Source: Frigidibacter sp. SD6-1 (GTDB taxonomy: Bacteria > Pseudomonadota > Alphaproteobacteria > Rhodobacterales > Rhodobacteraceae). From it: DNA of 64,000 nt. A model generated the notes under the pieces. It was given only the letters and a program-made list of their open reading frames with translations, made no database searches and was not told where the DNA came from. The position numbers and the translations under genes were made by a program. Of this stretch, positions 48,042 through 57,422 are shown piece after piece; the stretch's first letter is position 1; the number at the start of each line of letters is the position of its first letter. The stretch covers positions 62,001-126,000 of the forward strand of contig NZ_JARJNR010000001.1 in assembly GCF_030143255.1 (NCBI RefSeq), given 5' to 3'.

Positions 48042-49286
48042 TCAGCCCGTCCTGCCGGCTGCCCGGGCGACAAGCCCCAGGCAAAGTTGCGTGGCCAGCG
48101 CCATGTCCTGCACCGAAATCCATTCGAGCGGGCCGTGTATCTCCTGCATGCCGGTGAAGAGGTTGGGGCAGGGCACGCCCATCTCGGTCAGGCGCGAGCC
48201 GTCGGTGCCGCCGCGGATCGGGACGGAAACAGGCTCGATCCCCAGATCGCGGCAGGCGTCGCGGGCAAGATCGACGGGCGTCATGTCCTTCTCCAGCCAA
48301 TAGCGCATGTTGCGGTACTGGGGCTTGATCTCGACCTCGATCCTCGCGCGCGGTTCGCCCGCCTGCACGGCGGCGCAGACCTGACGGAGAAGCTCGCCCT
48401 TCGCGGCGAGGCCTTCACGCTCGAAATCGCGCAGGATGAATTTCAGCACCATCTCGGACGACCCGCCGGTCATGCTGGTGGCATGGATGAAACCCTCGAT
48501 CCCGTCCGTCACCTCGGGCGTCATCGTCGCCTGCGGCAGGGTCTGGACGATCTTTGCCGCCAGATGGACCGCATTCACCATCTTGCCCTTGGCAAGGCCG
48601 GGGTGGATCGAGACACCGGTGATCGTGACGGTCGCGCCGTCGGCCGAGAAGCTTTCATATTCGATCTCGCCAGCCTTGCCGCCGTCGAACGTATAGGCGA
48701 AGTCGGCGCCGAGGTCGGCGGGCAGGCGCGCGTCGACGCCCCGGCCGATCTCCTCGTCGGGCGTGAAGGCGATGCGCAGGGTCGGGCGGGGGGCGCCGGG
48801 GTTCGCCAGAAGATGGCGCGCGGCGGTCATGATCACCGCGACCCCCGCCTTGTCATCGGCGCCGAGAAGCGTGGTGCCCGAGGCGGTGACAATGTCCTCG
48901 CCGACCTTGTCGGCGAGATGGGGCGAGGTCTCGGGCGACAGGACCAGTTCGGGATTGTCGGGGAAGGTGATGGCGCCGCCGTTGTAGCGGCGGATCACAC
49001 GCGGCTTCACACCGGTCGCGTTGAATTGCGGGGCGGTGTCGACATGGGCGAGAAGGCCGATCGTCGGGCCGGGCAATGTGCCGGGGATGGTGGCGAGCAC
49101 CGCGCCATAATCGGTGATCCGCACATCCTGCGCACCGATCCCGGTCAGTTCGCGTTCCAGAAGGCGCGCCATGTCGAGCTGGATCGCGGTCGAGGGCGAG
49201 GTCGCGCTTTCATCGTCGCTCTGGCTGTCTATCGCGCAATAGCGGGTCAGGCGGTCTTCGAGTTCGGCGTCGAATTGAGTGGTCAT
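48042..49286 (-). CDS. pepT: peptidase T (tripeptide aminopeptidase)
   Basis: M20B metallopeptidase of 414 residues that removes the N-terminal residue from tripeptides in the cytoplasm. Motifs: AHVDTAPQFN (metal His and catalytic Asp), LLGADDKAGVAVIM (bridging Asp), FTPDEEIGRGVD (general base Glu), FDGGKAGEIEYE and PIRGGTDGSRLTEMG. Length and motif order are those of PepT rather than general dipeptidases. It lies 65 bp downstream of a methyltransferase gene on the same strand. Confidence 0.95.
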   Translation of the reverse strand: MTTQFDAELEDRLTRYCAIDSQSDDESATSPSTAIQLDMARLLERELTGIGAQDVRITDYGAVLATIPGTLPGPTIGLLAHVDTAPQFNATGVKPRVIRRYNGGAITFPDNPELVLSPETSPHLADKVGEDIVTASGTTLLGADDKAGVAVIMTAARHLLANPGAPRPTLRIAFTPDEEIGRGVDARLPADLGADFAYTFDGGKAGEIEYESFSADGATVTITGVSIHPGLAKGKMVNAVHLAAKIVQTLPQATMTPEVTDGIEGFIHATSMTGGSSEMVLKFILRDFEREGLAAKGELLRQVCAAVQAGEPRARIEVEIKPQYRNMRYWLEKDMTPVDLARDACRDLGIEPVSVPIRGGTDGSRLTEMGVPCPNLFTGMQEIHGPLEWISVQDMALATQLCLGLVARAAGRTG

Positions 49287-49351
49287 CGCAGGCTCCGTTG
49301 GTCGGGCGGATGAGGCGTGGTGTGGCCATCGGTGTCAAGACCGCGGCGCCG

Positions 49352-50020
49352 TCAGCGCGGCAGGGCGCGGAAGAGGACCTGCCCGCGCGGCAACCGGTCA
49401 GGCAGGCGGGTCAGGGTGAAACCGGCCGCGCGCGCATGGGCCTCGACGGTCGCCGCGGGCAGATGCCAGGGGGCGCGGTCGGGGTGGGTGACGACCCCGT
49501 CAGGCTGGCGGTGGGGGTGCTCGGCGCCGGTCTCGGGCGCGAGAAAGACAGTGAAGAGCAGCCGGTCAAGCGCCGGGAAAGCGGTGCGAATTCGGGCGAG
49601 GCCACGGGCCAGCATCCGATCCGGCAGATGGGTGAAGACGGCAAAGGCGATGGCATAGTCGATGGTATCGGGGATGCCCGGGAAGGCGAAATCTCCATCC
49701 TCGACAAGCTGGCCAATGGGCAGCCGCTCTTTCGCCTTCAGCTCCGCCTCATGGCCACGTCGCATCAAGGCGCCCGACAGATCGGTGCCCCAGTACTGGC
49801 CGGGGTCAAGGAAGGGAACGGCGCGGACCCCGAGCCTGAGGCTGCCGCAGCCGATGTCGAGCAGGCGGTGGCGCGGTTCCAGCCCCTCGCGCCTCAGGAT
49901 CGCCAGTTGCAGCCGCCCGGTTTCGTCCCACCTTCCGCCGACGATGTCGCGGTGACGGCCCCGCGCCAGCGCGTCGTCATAGAAGCCGGGGGCGTGGTAG
50001 GGCGAAATCGATTCGGGCAA
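49352..50020 (-). CDS. class I SAM-dependent methyltransferase
   Basis: A 222-residue methyltransferase. SAM-binding motif I is RLLDIGCGSLRLGVRAVPFL, preceded by a distinctive N-terminal block ISPYHAPGFYDDALARGRHRDIVGGRW. YWGTDLSGALMRRG corresponds to motif II. The N-terminal block recurs in a truncated copy at 51384-51546, on the far side of the 416-residue gene, so a duplication has occurred here. The acceptor is unknown; the neighbouring glycosyltransferase-methyltransferase suggests surface glycan or lipid modification. Confidence 0.85.
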   Translation of the reverse strand: MPESISPYHAPGFYDDALARGRHRDIVGGRWDETGRLQLAILRREGLEPRHRLLDIGCGSLRLGVRAVPFLDPGQYWGTDLSGALMRRGHEAELKAKERLPIGQLVEDGDFAFPGIPDTIDYAIAFAVFTHLPDRMLARGLARIRTAFPALDRLLFTVFLAPETGAEHPHRQPDGVVTHPDRAPWHLPAATVEAHARAAGFTLTRLPDRLPRGQVLFRALPR

Positions 50021-50069
50021 GAGTGACCCCGGCGGGCTGGACGGCCGGTCTTAGGCTGACCGTGGCCGC

Positions 50070-51320
50070 TCACGCAAGGGTTGGCTCGGGCTCGGCGGCC
50101 CAATAGGCTTCGATCCCCTTCTCGCCGAAGCGGAAATGGGCACCGGCGTCGATATCGTCGGCGACCGCCTCGGACAGGAACCACAGGGCGACTGCCTCGC
50201 CTCCCTGCCAGTAGTCCGGCACGATCGCGTTCATGTGGTTGCGCATCAGGTCGCAGACAAGCATGTGCAGCGCCGCGCGCTTTTCCGGCGTGCCGAAGGA
50301 GGTGTTGGCGACCGGATAGATCTCTTGCACGAGCCAGGCGCTATAGGCGGGGCAGTTCTCGGCCCGCTCCACCAGCGCCATGACCCCACGGGCGAAGAGT
50401 GCTGTATCGATGTGGCCAAGCAGCAGCGGTTCGCAACGGAGGCTGCCAAGGTAGAACAGGGCGTAGGACGCGGGGCCATAGAGCGAGGCGGCCCGCTGCG
50501 CCTCGGCCTCGTGCGCCGCGTGGCTGCCGCACCAGCGCGGCATCAGGAAATTGGCGGCGGAAGAATAGGCAGCCTCATCCCCGGGATCGAGATCGACCCA
50601 CTTGCGGAAGATCGGCACTACCGCTTGCGCAGCATTGTCCGCGCCGGCCAGCGCCCCGGCGGGAAGAGAGGCGAGCAGCGGGCTGTCGTATTCGGTCGGT
50701 TCATAGGCGCTGAGTATCTTCCGCGCGCGATTGAAGCTTTTGTGCATGCCTGCCCACTGCAAGGCGTCAACGTTCCTTGCCCAGTCGGTCCCGCGATAGG
50801 CCCAGCCCATTTGCATATGCAGGTGGGCCGCCATCGCCGCGAGCCCGTAGGCCTGCGGGGCGATATGGAGCGCGGCATCGATCTCCTTGATGACTTCCGG
50901 ATCGTTCCCGGCGAGCTCGCCCAGGCCTTCGAGCGCGACATGGGCAAGTCGGTTGCCGTGTGGCGCATGAGCACGCGTCCGATCCCAGCCTTCGATCATG
51001 CGAGCGAGGCCGCGCCAGTCGCTTTGCTCGTAGGCCGTTGTTACCTGCCGCGCGACCTCGGCCATACACTCATCTTGCGCGACCCGATGAACGACCCGGG
51101 TGGTGATCCGATGGCTGTAGCGCGGGTCGCTGAGCTTGGGCCGCAGGATGCGTTGCTTGACCGCAGTCCGTGCCTTGACGGCCTTGTAGATTGCAATGGG
51201 CAGCATCGGAAGGCCGATGAAGATTATCGCGAAGAGGTAGATGAACGGCTTGAGGACCGCGATTTTCAAAGTCTCGACAAGATCGCGCAAATTGATGCCT
51301 CCAAAGATGCCTTTCTTCAT
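50070..51320 (-). CDS. membrane-anchored helical (TPR-like) protein, unknown function
   Basis: A 416-residue protein. The start at ATG 51320 (MKKGIFGGINL) has GGAG about 9 nt upstream; ATG 51335 overlaps that site. A single membrane helix at about residues 22-45 (AVLKPFIYLFAIIFIGLPMLPIAIY) precedes an alpha-helical domain rich in Ala/Trp, with segments such as QSDWRGLARMIEGWDRT, reminiscent of DUF4034 or TPR-type folds. No catalytic motif is recognised. It is flanked by an intact methyltransferase and a remnant of its paralogue. Confidence 0.75.
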   Translation of the reverse strand: MKKGIFGGINLRDLVETLKIAVLKPFIYLFAIIFIGLPMLPIAIYKAVKARTAVKQRILRPKLSDPRYSHRITTRVVHRVAQDECMAEVARQVTTAYEQSDWRGLARMIEGWDRTRAHAPHGNRLAHVALEGLGELAGNDPEVIKEIDAALHIAPQAYGLAAMAAHLHMQMGWAYRGTDWARNVDALQWAGMHKSFNRARKILSAYEPTEYDSPLLASLPAGALAGADNAAQAVVPIFRKWVDLDPGDEAAYSSAANFLMPRWCGSHAAHEAEAQRAASLYGPASYALFYLGSLRCEPLLLGHIDTALFARGVMALVERAENCPAYSAWLVQEIYPVANTSFGTPEKRAALHMLVCDLMRNHMNAIVPDYWQGGEAVALWFLSEAVADDIDAGAHFRFGEKGIEAYWAAEPEPTLA

Positions 51321-51383
51321 TTGCGAACTCTCCATTTGATTGAATTACAGCCGAACTATGGCCGTAATGCGGAAGCAAGGAGA

Positions 51384-51546
51384 AGCGCGACTCCGGCTCC
51401 TCGCGCCTGAGGATCGCGAGTTGTAAGCGCCCGGTCTTGCCCCACCGACCGACGACGATGTCGCAGTCACGGCCCCGCGCCAGCGCTTCGTCGTAGAAAC
51501 CGGGAGTGTGGTAGGGCGAAAGCGTGTGCGTCGTCGGGTTTTTCAT
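51384..51546 (-). pseudogene. 5' remnant of a duplicated methyltransferase gene
   Basis: From ATG 51546 the frame reads MKNPTTHTLSPYHTPGFYD, then EALARGRDCDIVVGRW and GKTGRLQLAILRREEPES. This is about 75% identical over ~45 residues to the N-terminus of the methyltransferase at 49352-50020. Similarity stops near 51384, before SAM motif I, and the frame then runs antisense-like into the next gene's leader. It is a truncated duplicate, probably left by recombination. Confidence 0.75.
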
Positions 51547-51751
51547 GTCGCTCTCTTCTGCCGTACCGGTCGAGGCTTTGGTTCCGGAGCGGGAACCTCT
51601 TTGTCCCAACCCGAGGCTTGCCGCAAGGCAGGCTCGATGATTGCGTCGCAAGGATGTCGCGCGGGCGCGCCAGGGCCGGTTGAAACAACCGACGGCGCTG
51701 CTATAGGCTGAGATGTAAGCTGGTCGTCGCACAAGGTAAGCAGGGTAGGCT

Positions 51752-53473
51752 ATGAGTAATGCAATTCTGGCGACCATGCGCGATGAAGGGCCATTCGTTC
51801 TGGAATGGCTTGCCTACCATCGAGCGATCGGTTTCGATAAGTTCCTGATCTTTTCCAATGACTGTACGGACGGAACCCGCGAGATTCTCGATGCGCTCGA
51901 CGCGGCAGGGGTCGTCAAGCACGTCAGCCACGAGGCCGCCGCCGCCGTTCCAATCGCGGAGAAGGTCGCCGCCATGGCGCTGGACCTCGGTTTCTTTTCC
52001 GATGGCGATTGGGTCATCTGGCTGGACGCGGACGAATATCTCAACATCCATGCCGGTCAAGGTCGCGTGCAGGACCTGATCGAGCGATGCGCCCCGCATC
52101 AAGGTATATGTATCAGCTGGCGTCTTTTCGGCACGTCGGGGCAAGATCTCTTCCGTGGGCGCTGTGTCTCGCCTGACTTCACGCGCTGCAGCGGACCCGG
52201 TTCCAGCCAGCAGAACGTCAAGACGCTCTTTCGTTTCGAGCAGAGATATTTCCAAGAGTTCTTTCAGCACAAGCCGATCATGAAACCGGAATTCTGGGCG
52301 GACGGCGGCATGTTCCTGCGTCCGGACGGCGAGCCCTTTCATGCAAACGATCCGTCGCTCTCGCGTTGGCGTGCAGGCGTCAAGCGCGGCAAGATCGCTG
52401 CAGGGACTGGCAGCTGGAAGCTCGCGCAGATCAATCACTATGCTGTGCGCACCGAACCGCTCTTTGCGATGAAGGCCGCGCGCGGGAGGATTGGTTTGGC
52501 CAATACCGCCGCGGTGCGCTACGATGACCGCTACTTCAGAGCCATGAACACCAATGATGCCGAAGACCGTTCCATATTGCGATGGCAATCGGCGACGGGG
52601 GCAGAACTCGACCGGCTCCAGCAGATGATCGCGCCTGCCGTGGCCTACCCCGACATATTGTTTCGGCATTACTCGAGAGCGATGCTGTCGCTCGATGAAC
52701 CCAAGGCACCGGACCCGCAAACATCGGCAGACAAGGCAGGCAAAGCAGTGGAAGACCCCCAATCCCAAGCCGTCTACGAACAGATGCACCGCTCGCACCA
52801 TGAGGAAATGGAAGCGCGGGCCTATTCCAACGCAGCTCTCGCCAGCGAGGTGATGCGGATCGTCGCGCCGACCACGGTCGTCGATGTCGGCTGCGGCATC
52901 GGCCTGTTGCTCGCCGCGCTCAAGGAACAGGGCTGCGAGATTACCGGTGTCGAAGGGCTATGGCTTCAGGACGAAATGACCATTGCGCCGAGGGATTGCT
53001 ACGTCCTGCATGACCTTGAGCAGGAACTGGCCCTGAACCGCCGGTTCGATCTGGCCATCAGCATCGAAGTTGCAGAGCATCTCGACCCGGCGCGGGCCGA
53101 CAGTTTTGTGACGGATCTGTGCCGCCTGTCGGACGTTGTTCTGTTCTCGGCCGCGGTCAAGGGGCAGGGCGGCAAGGGGCATAAAAACGAACAATGGCAG
53201 TCCTACTGGGCCAAGAAGTTCGAGGATGCGGGCTATGGCACCTACGATCCCATCCGCGCGCGGTTCCGGCGGGATGAGCGCATTCTGCCGTGGTTCCAGC
53301 AGAATGTTCTGTTGTTCATCCGCGATGGGCACGCCTTGGCGCAGACATGCGCCGGTGACAGGATATCGCCGCAGACGGCGGATATGATCCTGCCGACCTA
53401 CCACATGAAGGTTGTGAGACGGCTTCAAAGGTCAGTGCGCCAAAGGCTCGCGCGGGCCGGACAGTCTGCCTGA
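51752..53473 (+). CDS. fused glycosyltransferase (GT2-like) and methyltransferase
   Basis: A 573-residue two-domain protein. Residues 1 to ~300 form a family-2-type glycosyltransferase of the Glyco_tranf_2_4 class: ATMRDEGPFVLEWLAYHRAIGF, IFSNDCTDGTREIL and the DxD motif WLDADEYLNIH. After a charged linker (about 310-345), residues ~365-480 form a SAM-dependent methyltransferase with VVDVGCGIGLLLAALKEQG and a motif-III-like ISIEVAEHL. Such fusions occur in polysaccharide or surface-glycan synthesis, but no polysaccharide operon surrounds it. Base composition is slightly AT-richer than average, suggesting transfer. Confidence 0.85.
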   Translation: MSNAILATMRDEGPFVLEWLAYHRAIGFDKFLIFSNDCTDGTREILDALDAAGVVKHVSHEAAAAVPIAEKVAAMALDLGFFSDGDWVIWLDADEYLNIHAGQGRVQDLIERCAPHQGICISWRLFGTSGQDLFRGRCVSPDFTRCSGPGSSQQNVKTLFRFEQRYFQEFFQHKPIMKPEFWADGGMFLRPDGEPFHANDPSLSRWRAGVKRGKIAAGTGSWKLAQINHYAVRTEPLFAMKAARGRIGLANTAAVRYDDRYFRAMNTNDAEDRSILRWQSATGAELDRLQQMIAPAVAYPDILFRHYSRAMLSLDEPKAPDPQTSADKAGKAVEDPQSQAVYEQMHRSHHEEMEARAYSNAALASEVMRIVAPTTVVDVGCGIGLLLAALKEQGCEITGVEGLWLQDEMTIAPRDCYVLHDLEQELALNRRFDLAISIEVAEHLDPARADSFVTDLCRLSDVVLFSAAVKGQGGKGHKNEQWQSYWAKKFEDAGYGTYDPIRARFRRDERILPWFQQNVLLFIRDGHALAQTCAGDRISPQTADMILPTYHMKVVRRLQRSVRQRLARAGQSA

Positions 53474-53488
53474 CGGCTTTGTCCCGCA

Positions 53489-53522
53489 GCTGTCGGGTTG
53501 CCGGCTTGGCTGACCCGACAGC
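53489..53522. terminator. hairpin between convergent glycosyltransferase and mdh genes
   Basis: GCTGTCGGGT (53489-53498) and ACCCGACAGC (53513-53522) form a 10-bp stem with a 14-nt loop in the 60-bp gap between convergent stops. A likely bidirectional terminator. Confidence 0.6.
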
Positions 53523-53533
53523 ATTGGATGCAC

Positions 53534-54655
<1,122 letters not shown>

Positions 54656-55408
54656 ATGCCCGCCGATCCGCTGTTCTGGATGCTCGCGACACTTGCGGCG
54701 ATTCTCGTCGGCATGGGCAAGGGCGGCCTGCCGATCGTCGGCATGCTTGCCGTGCCGGTCATGGCGCTGGCGATCCCGCCGGTGACGGCGACGGCGCTGC
54801 TGGCGCCGGTCTTCGTGGTCTCGGACATGTTCGGGCTTTATTCCTATCGCCACCAGTTCGACCGCCGGGTGGTCATGATCATGGCGGTGGGGGCGACGCT
54901 TGGCGTCGTGCTGGGCTGGCTGACGGCGGCGCGCGTGCCCGACTGGGCGGTGACCGGCGCGGTGGGGGTGATCGGGCTTTCCTTCGCGCTCAGGCTCATC
55001 CTTGCCCGCAGGGTGGCCGAGGCGCGGCGGGCGGATGCGCCGCGTGGTGTCTTCTGGGGCGCGGTGACGGGGTTCACCAGTTTCGTCGCCCATGCGGGCG
55101 CGCCGCCCTTTCAGGTCTATGTCCTGCCGCTTCGCCTGCCGAAAGCCTTGTTCGCGGGCACCAACACAGTCTTTTTCACCTATCTCAACCTGATCAAGCT
55201 CATCCCCTACTGGGCGCTCGGCCAGTTCAACCCCGGCAATCTGAAGGTGGCCGCTGTACTTGCGATCCCGGCCGCACTTGCGGTTTTCGCAGGCGTGCGG
55301 CTGGTCAGGATCGTGCCGGACGTGATCTTCTTCCGGCTGGTGACGGCGGCACTGGCGCTCATCTCGGTCAAGCTGATCTTCGACGGGCTTGGTGGCGCCT
55401 TTCGCTAG
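54656..55408 (+). CDS. TauE/SafE-family membrane transporter
   Basis: A 250-residue membrane protein of the TauE/SafE (sulfite/organosulfur exporter) family. The N-terminal repeat WMLATLAAILVGMGKGGLPIVGMLAVPVM carries the family's GxxKGG signature; a second half begins near TGFTSFVAHAGAPPFQVYVLP. Seven to eight hydrophobic segments are visible. Members export sulfite, sulfoacetate or other small anions. It is divergent from mdh and tail-to-tail with a small secreted-protein gene (4-bp overlap). No sulfur gene is adjacent, so the substrate is open. Confidence 0.87.
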   Translation: MPADPLFWMLATLAAILVGMGKGGLPIVGMLAVPVMALAIPPVTATALLAPVFVVSDMFGLYSYRHQFDRRVVMIMAVGATLGVVLGWLTAARVPDWAVTGAVGVIGLSFALRLILARRVAEARRADAPRGVFWGAVTGFTSFVAHAGAPPFQVYVLPLRLPKALFAGTNTVFFTYLNLIKLIPYWALGQFNPGNLKVAAVLAIPAALAVFAGVRLVRIVPDVIFFRLVTAALALISVKLIFDGLGGAFR

Positions 55409-55722
55409 GCCGGGCTGCCCGCAGGGGTGGCGGGCGCGTCGATCCGCTCGAAGTTCTGACCCGAGGCCAGAAGGCAGGTGCGGCCATCGGCAAGCGTGAC
55501 GAGGATCGTCCAGCTGCCGGTCTCGACCGAGGCGTAGGTCTCGATCACCGCGGAATTGGCGGCAAGCCCGAAGCTTTGCAGGCTTTCGCCGAAGCGGTCC
55601 GCCAACTGGGCGATAACCGTTTCGCGGGCGCCGCATTGCGGCGCCTGTTGGCCAAGGGCGCGGTCGGTGGCGAGGATGAGCCCGCCGAAGCCGAGGGAAA
55701 GGGCGAAAAGCTTGGCTTGCAT
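55405..55722 (-). CDS. small exported hypothetical protein
   Basis: A 105-residue protein with a signal peptide (MQAKLFALSLGFGGLILA to about ALGQQA). The mature domain has two Cys (CGARE and TCLLASG) that could form a disulfide, with ETGSWTILVTLADGRTCLLA resembling small beta-rich periplasmic proteins common in Rhodobacteraceae. The gene ends within the last codon of the TauE-type gene (convergent overlap of 4 bp). Function unknown. Confidence 0.75.
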   Translation of the reverse strand: MQAKLFALSLGFGGLILATDRALGQQAPQCGARETVIAQLADRFGESLQSFGLAANSAVIETYASVETGSWTILVTLADGRTCLLASGQNFERIDAPATPAGSPA

Positions 55723-55936
55723 GGCATCTGTCCGGGTCGGGGGAGCGGTCAGGCTCCGGTGATGGACAAAGCCTGCGCCCGAGGCAGGAAAAATCGGTTA
55801 ACGCCCGGTGCGCATGGACTTTCCCCGGCGGATCGCTGCGCTGCGGCCGCCAAAAATTCTGCACTGCGGCAAATCCGGGCTTGCCAAATCGTCCAAGATT
55901 ATGGTCCTTGGCGAAAGAATATTGCGAGGAGCCTTG

Positions 55937-56818
55937 ATGATTCCGCCCCAGCCCGCCGCGAACCCCGCCGCAGCCGATGCGCCGCGCCCCTATCGTTCGG
56001 TCCTCTATATTCCGGGCGCCAACGAACGCGCGCTCGACAAGGCGGCGACACTGGCCTGCGACGCGATCATCTTCGATCTGGAAGATGCGGTGGCGCCCGA
56101 GGAAAAGCCTGCCGCCCGGGCGATGGTGGCCGAAAAACTGCGCACGGTGGATTACGGGCGGCGGGCGCGGATCGTCCGGGTCAATGCGCTCGACACGGCC
56201 TGGGGCCGCGACGACTGCCTTGCCATGGCAGAGGTGAACTGCGACGCGATCCTGATCCCCAAGGTCTCGCGCCCCGAACATGTCGAGGCGGTCGCGGTGC
56301 TGATGCCGGATGTGCCCTTGTGGGCGATGATGGAAACCGCGGTCGTCGCCTGGCATGCCGCCAATATCGCGGCGCACCCGCGCATTCAGGGCTTCGTCGT
56401 CGGCACGAACGACCTCGCCAAGGATATCGGCGCGCGCTACCGGCCGGATCGCGAGCCGCTTCTGACCGCGATTTCCATGTGTCTGCTCGCGGGCAAGGCC
56501 TATGGCCGCATCGTGATCGACGGGGTCTACAATGCCTTCAAGGATGACGAGGGGCTGAGGCGCGAATGCGATCAGGGCCGCGACATGGGGTTTGACGGCA
56601 AGACCCTGATCCATCCCGCCCAGATCGCCATTGCCAACGAGATTTTCGCACCATCCGAGGCCGAGATCGACCTCGCGCGCCGCCAGATTGCCGCCTATGC
56701 CGAAGCCGAGAAAGCACGGAAGGGCGTCGCGGTCGTCGACGGCAAGATCGTCGAGAAGCTTCATGTGGTGGCGGCAGGGCGGACACTCGCCAAGGCAGAG
56801 GCCCTTGCGGGGCTATGA
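55937..56818 (+). CDS. mcl2: HpcH/HpaI-family CoA ester lyase, (3S)-malyl-CoA thioesterase-like
   Basis: A 293-residue citrate-lyase-beta-like enzyme. Substrate and Mg2+ motifs: RSVLYIPGANERALDKA, IIFDLEDAVAPEEKPAAR, ARIVRVNALDT, LWAMMETA, then GKTLIHPAQIAIANEIFAP. The start at 55937 has GAGGAG upstream. In R. sphaeroides the paralogue in this neighbourhood, Mcl2, hydrolyses (3S)-malyl-CoA to malate and CoA in the ethylmalonyl-CoA pathway. The nearby mesaconyl-CoA hydratase supports that assignment. Mcl1-like lyase activity or a citrate-lyase-like role cannot be excluded by motifs alone. Confidence 0.83.
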   Translation: MIPPQPAANPAAADAPRPYRSVLYIPGANERALDKAATLACDAIIFDLEDAVAPEEKPAARAMVAEKLRTVDYGRRARIVRVNALDTAWGRDDCLAMAEVNCDAILIPKVSRPEHVEAVAVLMPDVPLWAMMETAVVAWHAANIAAHPRIQGFVVGTNDLAKDIGARYRPDREPLLTAISMCLLAGKAYGRIVIDGVYNAFKDDEGLRRECDQGRDMGFDGKTLIHPAQIAIANEIFAPSEAEIDLARRQIAAYAEAEKARKGVAVVDGKIVEKLHVVAAGRTLAKAEALAGL

Positions 56819-56859
56819 GCGATGGATAGTGTGAAGGCGATTCACATTCGGAGGAACCC

Positions 56860-57408
56860 ATGTCCCTGCTGATTCTCGGCCTCGCGCTCTGGTATGTCTC
56901 GCATCTGATGAAACGCGTGGCGCCCGGCGCCCGCGCGGCGATGGGCGAGATGCCCGGCAAGCTTGTCATCACGGTGCTGTCGATCCTTGCCATCGTCCTG
57001 ATGGTGATGGGCTTTCGCGCGGCACCCGTCGTCGACCTCTGGTCGCCGCCCGCGTTCCTCCGCCATGTGAACAACCTGATGATGGTCTTTGCCGTGTTCC
57101 TTGTGGAGCTTGGCTATGTGCCCGGCAAGCTGCGCACGAAGATCCGCCACCCGATGCTGACGGCGGTGAAGATCTGGGCCATCGCCCACCTTCTGGTGAA
57201 CGGCGACCTCGCCTCGGTCGTGCTCTTCGGCGGGCTCTTGGCCTGGGCGGTGATCGACCTCATCCTCATCAACCGGCAGGTGCCCGACTGGACGCCGCCT
57301 AAGGCCGGACCGATGCGCAACGACCTGATCTATGTCGCTGTCGCGGCGGTCCTGTTCGGCCTGATCGGCTATATCCACACCTGGCTCGGCTATCCGCCGT
57401 TCGGCTGA
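56860..57408 (+). CDS. NnrU-family membrane protein
   Basis: A 182-residue protein of the NnrU family with five to six hydrophobic segments (about 1-15, 34-50, 70-86, 98-118, 123-139, 154-172). The motif RHVNNLMMVFAVFL and the KIRHPMLTAVKIWAIAHLLVNGDLAS block are characteristic. NnrU was first noted beside nitrite/nitric-oxide reductase genes, but here it lies between mcl2 and mch with no denitrification genes, so its role is probably more general. Good GGAGG before the ATG. Confidence 0.85.
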   Translation: MSLLILGLALWYVSHLMKRVAPGARAAMGEMPGKLVITVLSILAIVLMVMGFRAAPVVDLWSPPAFLRHVNNLMMVFAVFLVELGYVPGKLRTKIRHPMLTAVKIWAIAHLLVNGDLASVVLFGGLLAWAVIDLILINRQVPDWTPPKAGPMRNDLIYVAVAAVLFGLIGYIHTWLGYPPFG

Positions 57409-57422
57409 CTTTCGGAGGAAAC

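Noticed and set aside
55937-56818. Annotation as citrate lyase beta subunit (citE)
   Set aside because: No citD/citF partners; the location beside mch, sdh and mdh favours malyl-CoA thioesterase.
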